64,000 nt of DNA from positions 82,026-146,025 of the forward strand of contig NZ_QGTS01000013.1 in assembly GCF_003182475.1 (NCBI RefSeq), given 5' to 3'. The position numbers were made by a program, and so were the translations under genes. Below the pieces are notes generated by a model. It was not told the DNA's origin. It worked only from the letters and a program-made list of their open reading frames with translations, and did not search any database. Positions 6,525 to 15,025 of the stretch are shown here, piece by piece (positions within the stretch are counted from its first letter, which is position 1; every line of letters starts with the position of its first letter). The DNA is from Mangrovibacter plantisponsor (GTDB taxonomy: Bacteria > Pseudomonadota > Gammaproteobacteria > Enterobacterales > Enterobacteriaceae).

Positions 6525-9175
6525 TGGCGAAACTCGATAAAGGAACGCTTGCCCTAACATTCAAATTCGATTGTGACCGGTTTCTCCGGTTTCGACTGGC
6601 CAGTGATGCTGAAAGGGACTCACTTGGGATCTCTGCCGAAACCTACAAACGCCCTGGTATTGAACTTATCAAAGCAGCCGGGCGGCGTTGGGAAGCCGAC
6701 AAATACCAGGATCTGATCGACACCTCGGATGATGGGAAAGTTGTGTTCCTTCTCGAGGACAAGGTCGATGATCTTCTGGGACGGAAGCCCTTCAAGAAAA
6801 TCCAGAACCTTTTTGACATCCTCCGGCAACAGGAGCCACCCCAGGCAATTATCGAGGCGGAGTTCACGGTTCCCACAAACATCACTCCCGGCCTTCAAAA
6901 GGCATACGACGATTTCGGTCTCGACCAGGTAAGAGTGCGCCCGGACATCCTTTGGATACATCCAGGTGGTACTGGTGCGCCGCTGATTGGCAATGGGACT
7001 GTGCCTGAATACGAAATCCATATCATTGATGTGAAAATGGCTGCGGAGCCATCCCTGCGGCACTTCACGGAAGTGACCTACTACGCTCTGGCATTGGCCA
7101 CAGCCATCCAGCAAGAAGGTCTTGGCGGCAGATATGCCGTTTCGGCGGAAGGCACCATCTGGCCAGGAAGCCATGACATCAATGCGTTCAGGAATCTGGT
7201 CCAGCTTTATCAGGCCAAGGGAGCCGCAGATCCTGTTTCCAAGGCCCTCAGCGAAACGTTGATTCGGGTTCCGTATGAGGTCTATGAAGTCCACGTGAAG
7301 CAGTTTTTCGAGGATCGTCTTCTCAGGGTTCTGCAGACCGACATGGAGGATGCCAGTTGGCATGTCGGTCCCAAGTGCCAGCTTTGCGACTACGTTCGCT
7401 ATTGCCGAGATAAGGCATCTGAATGCGATCATCTTTCCCGGCTGGCCTGGCTCAATCAAGGGCAGGCGGAACTTCTCCGTTCAAATGGCATTACCACTAC
7501 GGCGGGACTGACTGAAGCCGTGACTACCGCCGATGATCGGTGGCAATCCGTTATCGACTCCAGCCACCAGTTGCGGGCGGATGGGCCAGCGCTGGCAACT
7601 CGCGCCCGTTCCTTGACCGAGGGGGCACCCTTGCCGGTCGATGGACGGCGCAGCGCCATGATCCCCGCGTGGACTGACCAAAGCATCTTTATCACGATTC
7701 ATTTCGACCCGGGCTCTGGTATCTCCTTTGCCCTGGGCGCGGCGCGGCTCTATTTCCCGCACGGCCGCAAGCCGGGCGATCCTCCGGTGACGGACGAAAA
7801 GATTTTCATCGTTGACCGTGTCGATGCGATGAACCCGGAAACGGAGCGCGAGAGGCTGAAGGAATTTGCGACCGTGGTTTCTGAGTGGTTAGATGAGGTG
7901 TCAACCGTCAATACAGGTCTACCCGCCCGTGACCGGCTATCTTCCCATATCTTCTTCTGGGACATGCTGGAGATGCGACAGCTCAAGCGCATGTTCGAGC
8001 GTCATATGCAGAACCCTGACGTGATCGAACTGATCGAGATACTTACCCGATTCTTCCCACCGGACAGCCTGTTGCCCGATCCGGATGCTTTCAAGTCCCA
8101 GCCTGGGACAATCGTCAAGGAAGTCCTGCGAATGCTCGTTGGGCTGCCGGTTGCCCACGATTACTCCCTGTTTGATGCAGCGAACAGTTTCTTCCCAAAT
8201 GTTCGGGAGGATGGAACCCCGTATAAATTCGATCTGCCTTTTGGGTTCGCTACCCCAATGAGCGATCAGATCCCCTTCGAACGTGCCTATGAGCTGTGGC
8301 AGGACAAAATTTTCGTCCGCCATTTCAATAAACTTCACCCTACTGACCCGTCCAAGTGGAGACGCTACACCCGGGACGAACTCTACGATGGCATTAAGCG
8401 GGCCACTAAGGTTCACCTGCAAGCTTTGCAGCACATCGTCCGGCGACTGCGTGAAAATTACAAAGACCGGTTGGTGCTGAAAAAGAGCGGCTTCTCTGCC
8501 GCACGATCCTCCCAGGCAAGTGTTCCGGAGGCGGCAAGAAGCCTGATCGCTTTTGAGAAGCTCAATGTCGCATGCCAGGAAATGGAGAACCGGAACACTC
8601 GCTCAATGCCCGTCGATGAACGGGAGGCGAGGTTTTTCTCGATACGCGGGTTGACCTTGAAGCCTCAAGCAGAGGCTGATCCGATCATCGATGAGATCAA
8701 GTTCGCGAATCCACAGTACCAACACGAAACGCTCTATGTTTTCGATTTTTCACCGACCAGCAGGGATTCCAGAATCAAGGAAGGCGAATTTACCGTCGCG
8801 CTGTCCAACGAGAATGAATACGTGGATCTCGACGAACCGTGGCGTCGGCGACTTGGACTGGGTTTCCAGGATGCAGAAGAACTGCTGGGCGAACACGGCC
8901 TGACCGAGCGGTGGATGACGAACAAGTCGATAGGGGCATTGCTTCAGGTAGAGGTCATTCGGTTGGAGGCCATGCAGGACAATCCCTATGTGGTTCTTAA
9001 GCCAGGTCACCAGGTGCTCTTTCAGTTTGCCGTCGCCCAAGGACTCGTGGCACTCGACTCACCGCTTGTCCTCGATCCGATGTACCGGGACTTCTCGAGC
9101 GACAGGATAGAAAAAGCATTGAGGTCTGTCGGCGGCAAGGCAGCACCGATCAAACGTGCCAGGAAGCGGAGGTAA
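6524..9175 (+). CDS. RecB/Cas4-like Fe-S nuclease with RNase H-like middle region (883 aa)
   Basis: The N-terminal domain has PD-(D/E)XK nuclease residues: RPD141, then IIDVK with D169 and K171, then EVTYYALAL. A cysteine at 17 (FDCDRFLRF) and a late cluster CQLCDYVRYC (C285, C288, C294) form the four-cysteine pattern of the Fe-S cluster in Cas4, AddB and Dna2. A region from about residue 385 looks like the RNase H-like domain that follows the nuclease in TM0106-type proteins. In those proteins a UPF1-like helicase is normally fused at the C terminus; here the frame ends in a basic tail and the helicase is the next gene, 4 bp on. Start chosen at 6524, with GGGAGAG upstream. Likely cuts or processes foreign DNA. 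Confidence 0.8.
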   Translation: MAKLDKGTLALTFKFDCDRFLRFRLASDAERDSLGISAETYKRPGIELIKAAGRRWEADKYQDLIDTSDDGKVVFLLEDKVDDLLGRKPFKKIQNLFDILRQQEPPQAIIEAEFTVPTNITPGLQKAYDDFGLDQVRVRPDILWIHPGGTGAPLIGNGTVPEYEIHIIDVKMAAEPSLRHFTEVTYYALALATAIQQEGLGGRYAVSAEGTIWPGSHDINAFRNLVQLYQAKGAADPVSKALSETLIRVPYEVYEVHVKQFFEDRLLRVLQTDMEDASWHVGPKCQLCDYVRYCRDKASECDHLSRLAWLNQGQAELLRSNGITTTAGLTEAVTTADDRWQSVIDSSHQLRADGPALATRARSLTEGAPLPVDGRRSAMIPAWTDQSIFITIHFDPGSGISFALGAARLYFPHGRKPGDPPVTDEKIFIVDRVDAMNPETERERLKEFATVVSEWLDEVSTVNTGLPARDRLSSHIFFWDMLEMRQLKRMFERHMQNPDVIELIEILTRFFPPDSLLPDPDAFKSQPGTIVKEVLRMLVGLPVAHDYSLFDAANSFFPNVREDGTPYKFDLPFGFATPMSDQIPFERAYELWQDKIFVRHFNKLHPTDPSKWRRYTRDELYDGIKRATKVHLQALQHIVRRLRENYKDRLVLKKSGFSAARSSQASVPEAARSLIAFEKLNVACQEMENRNTRSMPVDEREARFFSIRGLTLKPQAEADPIIDEIKFANPQYQHETLYVFDFSPTSRDSRIKEGEFTVALSNENEYVDLDEPWRRRLGLGFQDAEELLGEHGLTERWMTNKSIGALLQVEVIRLEAMQDNPYVVLKPGHQVLFQFAVAQGLVALDSPLVLDPMYRDFSSDRIEKALRSVGGKAAPIKRARKRR

Positions 9176-9179
9176 GGCA

Positions 9180-10787
9180 ATGGCTAAGAGACCGACAAAA
9201 ATGACCGAACCAGCCCATAGCCTGATGTATACACCCGGCTCGCTGGCAGCAGGAAAAACATTCGCCGACACCAACCAGTTGTACGCGAAGGTAACACCAT
9301 ATCTGAAGGATGCCTTTAACGAAAAGCAGGAATCCCTTTTTCACGATGCATTCGGAAACAGGATTTCTTTGCTTTGGGGGCCGCCGGGTACAGGAAAGAC
9401 CACGGTCTTGGCCGGGACTATTCTTGGGTGGATTGAACATTACGCCGAGGCGGGAATTCCGCTGCGTGTCGGTATCGGGTCTAGCAACTACAACGCTATC
9501 GATAACGTCCTCAACGAAGTCCTGGAACTGATCAACAGGCGGACGACCACGGTCGGAGCGTTAGCTTGCCCAGTTCGTGTTACAAGGGTGAGGAGCGCCT
9601 CCTCCGCGCCTCCCTTGAGTGATCAGATCGAAGATATGCCGAGTACCTCCGCAAGGGCTCAGGGCTTTGTGAATGCCCTGAAAGGCGACGATCCCGGGAT
9701 CATCATCGTAGGGGGCACCTGGCAGCAACTTGGGCGACTTGCCGAGAAAGATCACCAGGATAGCGAACCGACAGCCGAATGGTTTGATCTTCTGGTGATC
9801 GACGAGGCATCACAGGTTCAGGTTGCTGCGGCTGCGGCCTACTTTCTGCTTTTGAAGCCTGATGGGCATGTTGTCCTTGCAGGTGACGACCGGCAGCTTG
9901 GGCCGATCTACGGCTTCCAGATGAAGGATAGCGTTCAAGGGCTGTTTGACTGCATTTTCTCTTACATGAAGGAGACCCACGGCATCACCCCGGTGCAGCT
10001 TAAACACAACTACCGGACCAACGTGGAAATTTCCGCATGGCCCTGTAAGCGTTTTTATAAGAACGAATACGAGGCGTTCTTCCCCGAGAGAAAGCTGGAT
10101 CTCGCCATCAATATTGATGGAAGACCAGCCGACTGGCCTGAGCAGTTGCCATGGTCCGACCAGTTTCTCCGCATTCTGGACCCAGACTGCCCTGTGGTGG
10201 TGATCAGCTACTCCGCCAACACCTATACATTATCGAACCCTTTCGAGGCGCAGATCGTTTCCGCTTTGACCCTTTTGTACAAGAAGCTGGTCGACGCACA
10301 ACAGTTTGGAGTAAGCGCCCAGAAGTTTTGGACGCAGAAAATCGGCATCGTCACTCCCCACCGAGCCCAGATGGCATCCATCAGAAATCTGCTCGTGGAC
10401 GCAGCCGGTATGACGATGGACCCGCCTCCATTTGTGGACACTGTAGACCGGTTCCAGGGTCAGGAACGCGACCTCATCCTTTCCAGTTACGTGGTGGCCG
10501 ACCGGGATTTTGTTGCGTCAGAAGATGCGTTCATCCTAAGCCCACGACGATTCAATGTGACGCTGACCCGAGCGAGAAGCAAGTTTGTGATGCTTATTAG
10601 CGACGCGCTTCTCCAGTATCTGCCATCCGATCCGGACGTGGCCCGTGACGCCGCTCACCTACAGCTCTTCGCCGAGCAATATTGCAGTTCGGTATTCGAC
10701 ACCATCGACTTGCCGTTCTTTGAACGCGGGGTTCTGTCGACCATGAGATGCAAACTAAGGGGGCGATGTGAGAATGGAGGGGAATAG
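9180..10787 (+). CDS. UPF1/Dna2-like superfamily 1 helicase (535 aa)
   Basis: The SF1 motifs are in order: Walker A GPPGTGKT (67-74), DEASQ (208-212), AGDDRQLGP, LKHNYRTNVE, DTVDRFQGQERD and RRFNVTLTRARS. This is the DNA2/NAM7/UPF1 branch. The ATG at 9180 follows GGAGG; an in-frame GTG at 9156 overlaps the upstream gene. Length is that of a bare helicase core. It most likely works with the upstream Fe-S nuclease as a two-subunit version of the fused nuclease-helicase. The end is GC-poor and lacks a clear extra domain. Confidence 0.85.
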   Translation: MAKRPTKMTEPAHSLMYTPGSLAAGKTFADTNQLYAKVTPYLKDAFNEKQESLFHDAFGNRISLLWGPPGTGKTTVLAGTILGWIEHYAEAGIPLRVGIGSSNYNAIDNVLNEVLELINRRTTTVGALACPVRVTRVRSASSAPPLSDQIEDMPSTSARAQGFVNALKGDDPGIIIVGGTWQQLGRLAEKDHQDSEPTAEWFDLLVIDEASQVQVAAAAAYFLLLKPDGHVVLAGDDRQLGPIYGFQMKDSVQGLFDCIFSYMKETHGITPVQLKHNYRTNVEISAWPCKRFYKNEYEAFFPERKLDLAINIDGRPADWPEQLPWSDQFLRILDPDCPVVVISYSANTYTLSNPFEAQIVSALTLLYKKLVDAQQFGVSAQKFWTQKIGIVTPHRAQMASIRNLLVDAAGMTMDPPPFVDTVDRFQGQERDLILSSYVVADRDFVASEDAFILSPRRFNVTLTRARSKFVMLISDALLQYLPSDPDVARDAAHLQLFAEQYCSSVFDTIDLPFFERGVLSTMRCKLRGRCENGGE

Positions 10788-10792
10788 ATATT

Positions 10793-10903
10793 ATGAATTC
10801 TAAACCTGAAGACGTCGGAGCCAGAGCCTGTTGGCTTGTCGGAGCAATATATGGAAAAAGTAGTCGTCTCACTGCTGCTCGAATTGAGAAGAAAGATCTT
10901 TAA
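10793..10903 (+). CDS. Possible 36-aa peptide between the helicase and HamA-like genes
   Basis: ATG at 10793 opens a 36-codon frame ending with TAA at 10901-10903. It fills most of the 135-bp gap in an otherwise tightly packed operon. A GGAGG sits about 12 bases upstream, a little far for an ideal ribosome site. The product (MNSKPEDVGARACWLVGAIY...) has no recognisable domain. It could be a real small subunit, a remnant, or leader sequence. Confidence 0.3.
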   Translation: MNSKPEDVGARACWLVGAIYGKSSRLTAARIEKKDL

Positions 10904-10922
10904 CGCTGGGAACGGATTGTAA

Positions 10923-11771
10923 ATGCCCTGGACTTCAGATCATACCAAATGGCTCATCGATACCGGTGAGCGACTAAAGACCGCCGATGGCAAGGAGGTC
11001 GAGGTCTGGGAGCTTCGTCATGAGAAAGATGAGGCCGTGCTATCGGCCTGGGCGAAACACTTTCGAAATCATTACTGTCTGGATACCGAGATCGATTTCC
11101 TCCGGGGTAAACGCCCGCGACCGGACTATCTGACCAATATCAAGTTCCCTTGCAGAACATCCAAACTCGGCCCAGGAATCAGAGCAGGAGATTTCGGGGA
11201 AATTCTGGTTTCCGATTACCTGCAATGGCTTCTCGGTTACTGGGTACCCAGGGTACGGTGGTCATCAAAGGTTGTTCGAGATGAATCGCCCAAGGGCAGC
11301 GATGTCATTGGATTCCGATTTCACAAAAAAAACGGCGAAGCCTCCACCAAGGACGTGTTGTTTGTTTTTGAATCCAAGACAAAATTCTCCGCCTCTACAA
11401 TCAATCGCCTGCAGGATGCCATCAACGATTCTGCCAAGGATCACATTCGCATCGATGAATCACTGAACTTCATCAAGCAAAAGCTCTTTGAAAAAAGGGA
11501 AATCGAACAGGCTCAAAGGATCGAGAGATTTCAAAGCCCAGTAGATATGCCCTACAAGGAAACCTACGGCGCTGCAGCCATCATTTCAGACGAATTTTTC
11601 GACGCCGAAGAATTGGCTGCAGCTGACTGCGGGAAAATTCCCAAGTCAGCAAAATCAAAGGAGTTCTTCCCTCATCCAAATGGTGACAGCCTAGTTCTCT
11701 TGGTTATCAAGGGACCCAGCATGATGGACCTTGTCCACGAGCTCTACAGGAGGGCTGCGGATGAGGCCTGA
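10923..11771 (+). CDS. hamA: HamA-like DUF1837 nuclease of a Hachiman-type system (282 aa)
   Basis: The core shows a PD-(D/E)XK pattern: GDFGE (E93), KGSDVIGF (D127) and FESK (E150, K152). This layout and the following Ski2-type helicase match HamA (DUF1837) of Hachiman, in which HamA cuts DNA after release by the helicase HamB. The gene overlaps the next one by 11 bases. Unlike the minimal two-gene Hachiman, the pair sits behind a methylase, a nuclease and a second helicase in one operon. The ribosome site at 10923 is weak (GGAACGGA). The nuclease fold is well supported; the DUF1837 assignment rests on motif and context, without a database search. Confidence 0.7.
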   Translation: MPWTSDHTKWLIDTGERLKTADGKEVEVWELRHEKDEAVLSAWAKHFRNHYCLDTEIDFLRGKRPRPDYLTNIKFPCRTSKLGPGIRAGDFGEILVSDYLQWLLGYWVPRVRWSSKVVRDESPKGSDVIGFRFHKKNGEASTKDVLFVFESKTKFSASTINRLQDAINDSAKDHIRIDESLNFIKQKLFEKREIEQAQRIERFQSPVDMPYKETYGAAAIISDEFFDAEELAAADCGKIPKSAKSKEFFPHPNGDSLVLLVIKGPSMMDLVHELYRRAADEA

Positions 11772-14700
11772 TAGAAAATCCAATCGTCTTTTGGGTGTTA
11801 CTCGATCAAAAGCAAAGATGATCGAGTACCATGTACCTGAAGAATATCAGGAGATAGATTTATCACTACATCCTAATAAGCTCTTCACCATTTCGATTGG
11901 CCTGCTTGGTGACCTCGCCGCCGCCATCAACCGGGTGGAGCCAGATCCCGATTCCCTCGCAGAGCTAAAAAACAATCTGCTATTTTCCGCCCGTTTTTTC
12001 GACTCCTACCTCCAATCAAAGCTGAACGAGACACTTGATCCATACCTAGTGCTTCTGGGCTCCGCCTCCTTTTACCTGTGTGATCTTCCCGGAAGCGCGT
12101 CGGTATTGGCGAAGCGCATCGATGGCGACTGCCCGGATCTGGATGGCGATAGTTTGGAGTACCTGTTGCTCTGGTTGCTGCAGGCCGATCTGGGAACCTA
12201 TTTTGATGGAGCTGAGGGGCCGTTCGGCGGATTCATCGACGGGATTTCAAAGTGGATTCTCCAGTTTTTTGAGGATGGGAACGGCGAAAAAAATCTCCTC
12301 GATTTGGCCATGAAGCTGCGGGACGCCGTCTATGAATTCGGCACGCCCAGGCAGCTTCTTTTTGGTGATGTGATCGCAGCCGTTCTGAGGAAAAAGCTGG
12401 AAAACTCCGCCTGGAAGGCTTTGCCGTCATATTCCGGGCTGCCCCGAGACAAATGGCTCCATGCGCTGCAAAAGGATTCGTTCATCAAGGAACTCTGGCC
12501 TGCACAACACCTTTTGGGCCAGGCGGATGTTCTCAAAGGCGAGTCTGCCATCATTCAAATGCCCACCAGCGCTGGCAAAACGAAGGCAACGGAGCTGATC
12601 CTTCGAAGCGCGTTTCTGGCCGACCGCGTGTCACTGGCCATCATCATCGCCCCGTTCAGGGCACTGTGCCATGAGATCAAGAACAGTCTCGTCGAGGCAT
12701 TCCACAACGAACACACTAGGGTGGATGAGTTATCCGATGCCCTACAGACCGACTTCGAGATTGCCGAACTCCTGGGGCACAAACAGATTCTGGTTATAAC
12801 CCCCGAGAAGCTGCTTTATGTTCTTCGGCATGCTCCCGAGCTGGCTGCCCACGTTGGCCTGCTGGTTTTTGATGAAGGCCACCAGTTCGACAGCGGCACC
12901 CGAGGCATCACATACGAGCTGCTCCTGACGTCGCTGCGCTCCATGATTCCTGAAGGAACCCAGAAGGTGCTGATCTCAGCGGTCATCAGCAACGCCGAGG
13001 CTGTTGGAGAATGGCTGAACGGGGAGCCCAATGTCGTCGAAGGAACAACCCTGATTCCGACTTTCAGGTCGGTCGGGTTCGCGAGCTGGCTCGATCAGTT
13101 GGGAAGGATCGAGTACGTCGACAGCCGTGATGCCGAACAAGGCGAGTTTTTCGTTCCCAGGGTGATTGAAAGATTCAATCTCGGGAAAAGAGGCAGAGAG
13201 CAGAAAGAACGTCATTTTCCAGAGAGGGACGATGGCCAAGCCATTGCACTCTATCTCGGTATAAAACTGGCCCCTAATGGAAGCATCGCCATCTTCTGTG
13301 GCAAAAAATCAACAGCGACAAGCATCTGTGAAAAAGCGGTAGAATTCATTGATCGTGGTATTCCGTTTCCACTCCCACAAGAATTCTCAAATCAAATGGA
13401 GGTTGAACGGCTCCATTACCTCCATGCTGCGAATCTTGGACCTGAAGCATCGGCTTCAATGAGTGCCGAGCATGGCATATTTTCTCATCATGGCAATACA
13501 CCACATGGTATCCGCCTTTCAGTGGAACACGCTATGCGTGAAAACCTCGTGCGGTTCGTTGTTTGCACCTCCACACTGGCGCAGGGCGTAAATCTCCCAA
13601 TTCGGTACCTCATTGTTACCAGCGTCTACCAGGGCATGGAGCGCATCAAGGTTCGCGATTTCCACAATCTCATTGGCCGAGCGGGCCGAGCGGGGATGCA
13701 TACTGAAGGCAGCATTTTGTTTGCCGACCCTATTGTGTATGACAAGCGCCGCAACCGAAAAGACGGTTGGCGGTGGGATATAGTCAAGGAGCTGCTTGAT
13801 CCAACCAAGTCAGAGGAATGCGCAAGCAGCCTCTTTCAACTGATCCCTCTGGTTATCCGGAATGACCGTACCAAGTCAAAAGACAAAATGAATCATTCGT
13901 TGACATGGGACATCCTGTCTTTTGCCAAAGCTCATATAGCCGGGTGGGATTCCCTGAATGAAATTATCACCAAGATTGCTAAACAATACGGTGGAAACGG
14001 TTTCACGGTCGATGCGGTTAAACCGCAATTCGAATTTTTCAGCCTGACTCTCGCCTCCATCGAAGGCTTTCTTCTCTCCAACTGGGATGCTGTTGATAAT
14101 GGGTTGACGGAGGAAGACATTGCTGATCTCGCGGAACAGACATTGGCGTACTTCTTGGCTGATGATGAGAAACGGGAACAGATTCAAGAATTGTTCAAGC
14201 TTCTGGCGGAAAACATATCAGAGAATATTACTGACGTTAATCGGCGAAAAGCATTTGGCAAAACACTCTATGGTGTCAACGATGCCAAGGCGATTGAGGG
14301 GTGGGTTCAAGATAACGCTGATGAACTTCTTGACGCCCAAAATGGAGACGAAGCTTTTGACCTCGTGTGGCCATTAATAATGGGGCATGTACACAACAAA
14401 GCTTTCAATAAGTTCGACAAGAAGAACGTCCTGAAAGAAATTACGAAGAAGTGGATTTCAGGAACCCCATTTCATCAGCTTTTCAGAATTGCCGACAATA
14501 ATAAATGCAAGCTCGGTAAGGGGAAGAGGCCCAGGAAAGTCAAAATCGAAAATATCATTGATATCTGCGAGGGCGGTCTTGCCTACGATGGGGCTCTTCT
14601 TGTGAGTGCATTGTGTGAATTTGTAGAAATGCTGGACCGCGAAGGAACAGATGACCCGATCAATCGTCTCCAAATTTTCCAAAAGCGACTGAAATATGGT

Positions 14701-14904
14701 CTGCCGAACGAAACCACCATTGCCCTTTACGAGCTTGGCTTTTCGGACCGCGTCATCGCTCAGGACCTCGCCGCATCCTTGAACCTGGCAGCGACTCAGA
14801 AGAGGGATCTCGTGAAGGCGCTGAAAAAAGATCGGGACGGAGCCAGGGCGGTAATGGAGAAATACCCAAGCTATTTCCAGGAGAGGATGAATGAACTCCT
14901 GTAG
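11761..14904 (+). CDS. hamB: HamB-like Ski2-type superfamily 2 helicase (1047 aa)
   Basis: Motif I is PTSAGKT (268-274), motif II DEGH (371-374), and the late motifs are STLAQGVNLP (about 603-612) and LIGRAGRAG. These define the Ski2/Mtr4/Hel308 group. The large N-terminal region (about 250 residues) and the long helical C terminus agree with HamB. Start chosen at ATG 11761, which has AGGAGGG 7 bases upstream and overlaps the end of the HamA-like gene; an open frame from 11731 is less likely. It should act as the sensor and motor that holds the HamA nuclease until abnormal DNA is met. Confidence 0.75.
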   Translation: MRPDRKSNRLLGVTRSKAKMIEYHVPEEYQEIDLSLHPNKLFTISIGLLGDLAAAINRVEPDPDSLAELKNNLLFSARFFDSYLQSKLNETLDPYLVLLGSASFYLCDLPGSASVLAKRIDGDCPDLDGDSLEYLLLWLLQADLGTYFDGAEGPFGGFIDGISKWILQFFEDGNGEKNLLDLAMKLRDAVYEFGTPRQLLFGDVIAAVLRKKLENSAWKALPSYSGLPRDKWLHALQKDSFIKELWPAQHLLGQADVLKGESAIIQMPTSAGKTKATELILRSAFLADRVSLAIIIAPFRALCHEIKNSLVEAFHNEHTRVDELSDALQTDFEIAELLGHKQILVITPEKLLYVLRHAPELAAHVGLLVFDEGHQFDSGTRGITYELLLTSLRSMIPEGTQKVLISAVISNAEAVGEWLNGEPNVVEGTTLIPTFRSVGFASWLDQLGRIEYVDSRDAEQGEFFVPRVIERFNLGKRGREQKERHFPERDDGQAIALYLGIKLAPNGSIAIFCGKKSTATSICEKAVEFIDRGIPFPLPQEFSNQMEVERLHYLHAANLGPEASASMSAEHGIFSHHGNTPHGIRLSVEHAMRENLVRFVVCTSTLAQGVNLPIRYLIVTSVYQGMERIKVRDFHNLIGRAGRAGMHTEGSILFADPIVYDKRRNRKDGWRWDIVKELLDPTKSEECASSLFQLIPLVIRNDRTKSKDKMNHSLTWDILSFAKAHIAGWDSLNEIITKIAKQYGGNGFTVDAVKPQFEFFSLTLASIEGFLLSNWDAVDNGLTEEDIADLAEQTLAYFLADDEKREQIQELFKLLAENISENITDVNRRKAFGKTLYGVNDAKAIEGWVQDNADELLDAQNGDEAFDLVWPLIMGHVHNKAFNKFDKKNVLKEITKKWISGTPFHQLFRIADNNKCKLGKGKRPRKVKIENIIDICEGGLAYDGALLVSALCEFVEMLDREGTDDPINRLQIFQKRLKYGLPNETTIALYELGFSDRVIAQDLAASLNLAATQKRDLVKALKKDRDGARAVMEKYPSYFQERMNELL

Positions 14905-15025
14905 TAGAAATCCAGATCATCAACCAAGGCTATCTCGCGCTCTACTGTTGGCCAGATTGTTGGCGGACCGCAGAGCCTACGGCAGTTCTCTGGGAAAGCT
15001 CGCATTTCTCCAGGAGTGGGCATGA
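14891..15025 (+). CDS. 44-aa ORF bridging the HamB-like gene and the last operon gene
   Basis: ATG at 14891 has AGAGG just upstream and lies 14 bases inside the end of the helicase gene. The frame runs to a TGA at 15023-15025 that overlaps the next start as ATGA. Overlaps at both ends are typical of translationally coupled genes. The peptide begins MNSCSRNPDHQPRLSRALLL, is basic and leucine-rich, and probably helical from about residue 14 to 42. No family recognised. Confidence 0.45.
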   Translation: MNSCSRNPDHQPRLSRALLLARLLADRRAYGSSLGKLAFLQEWA

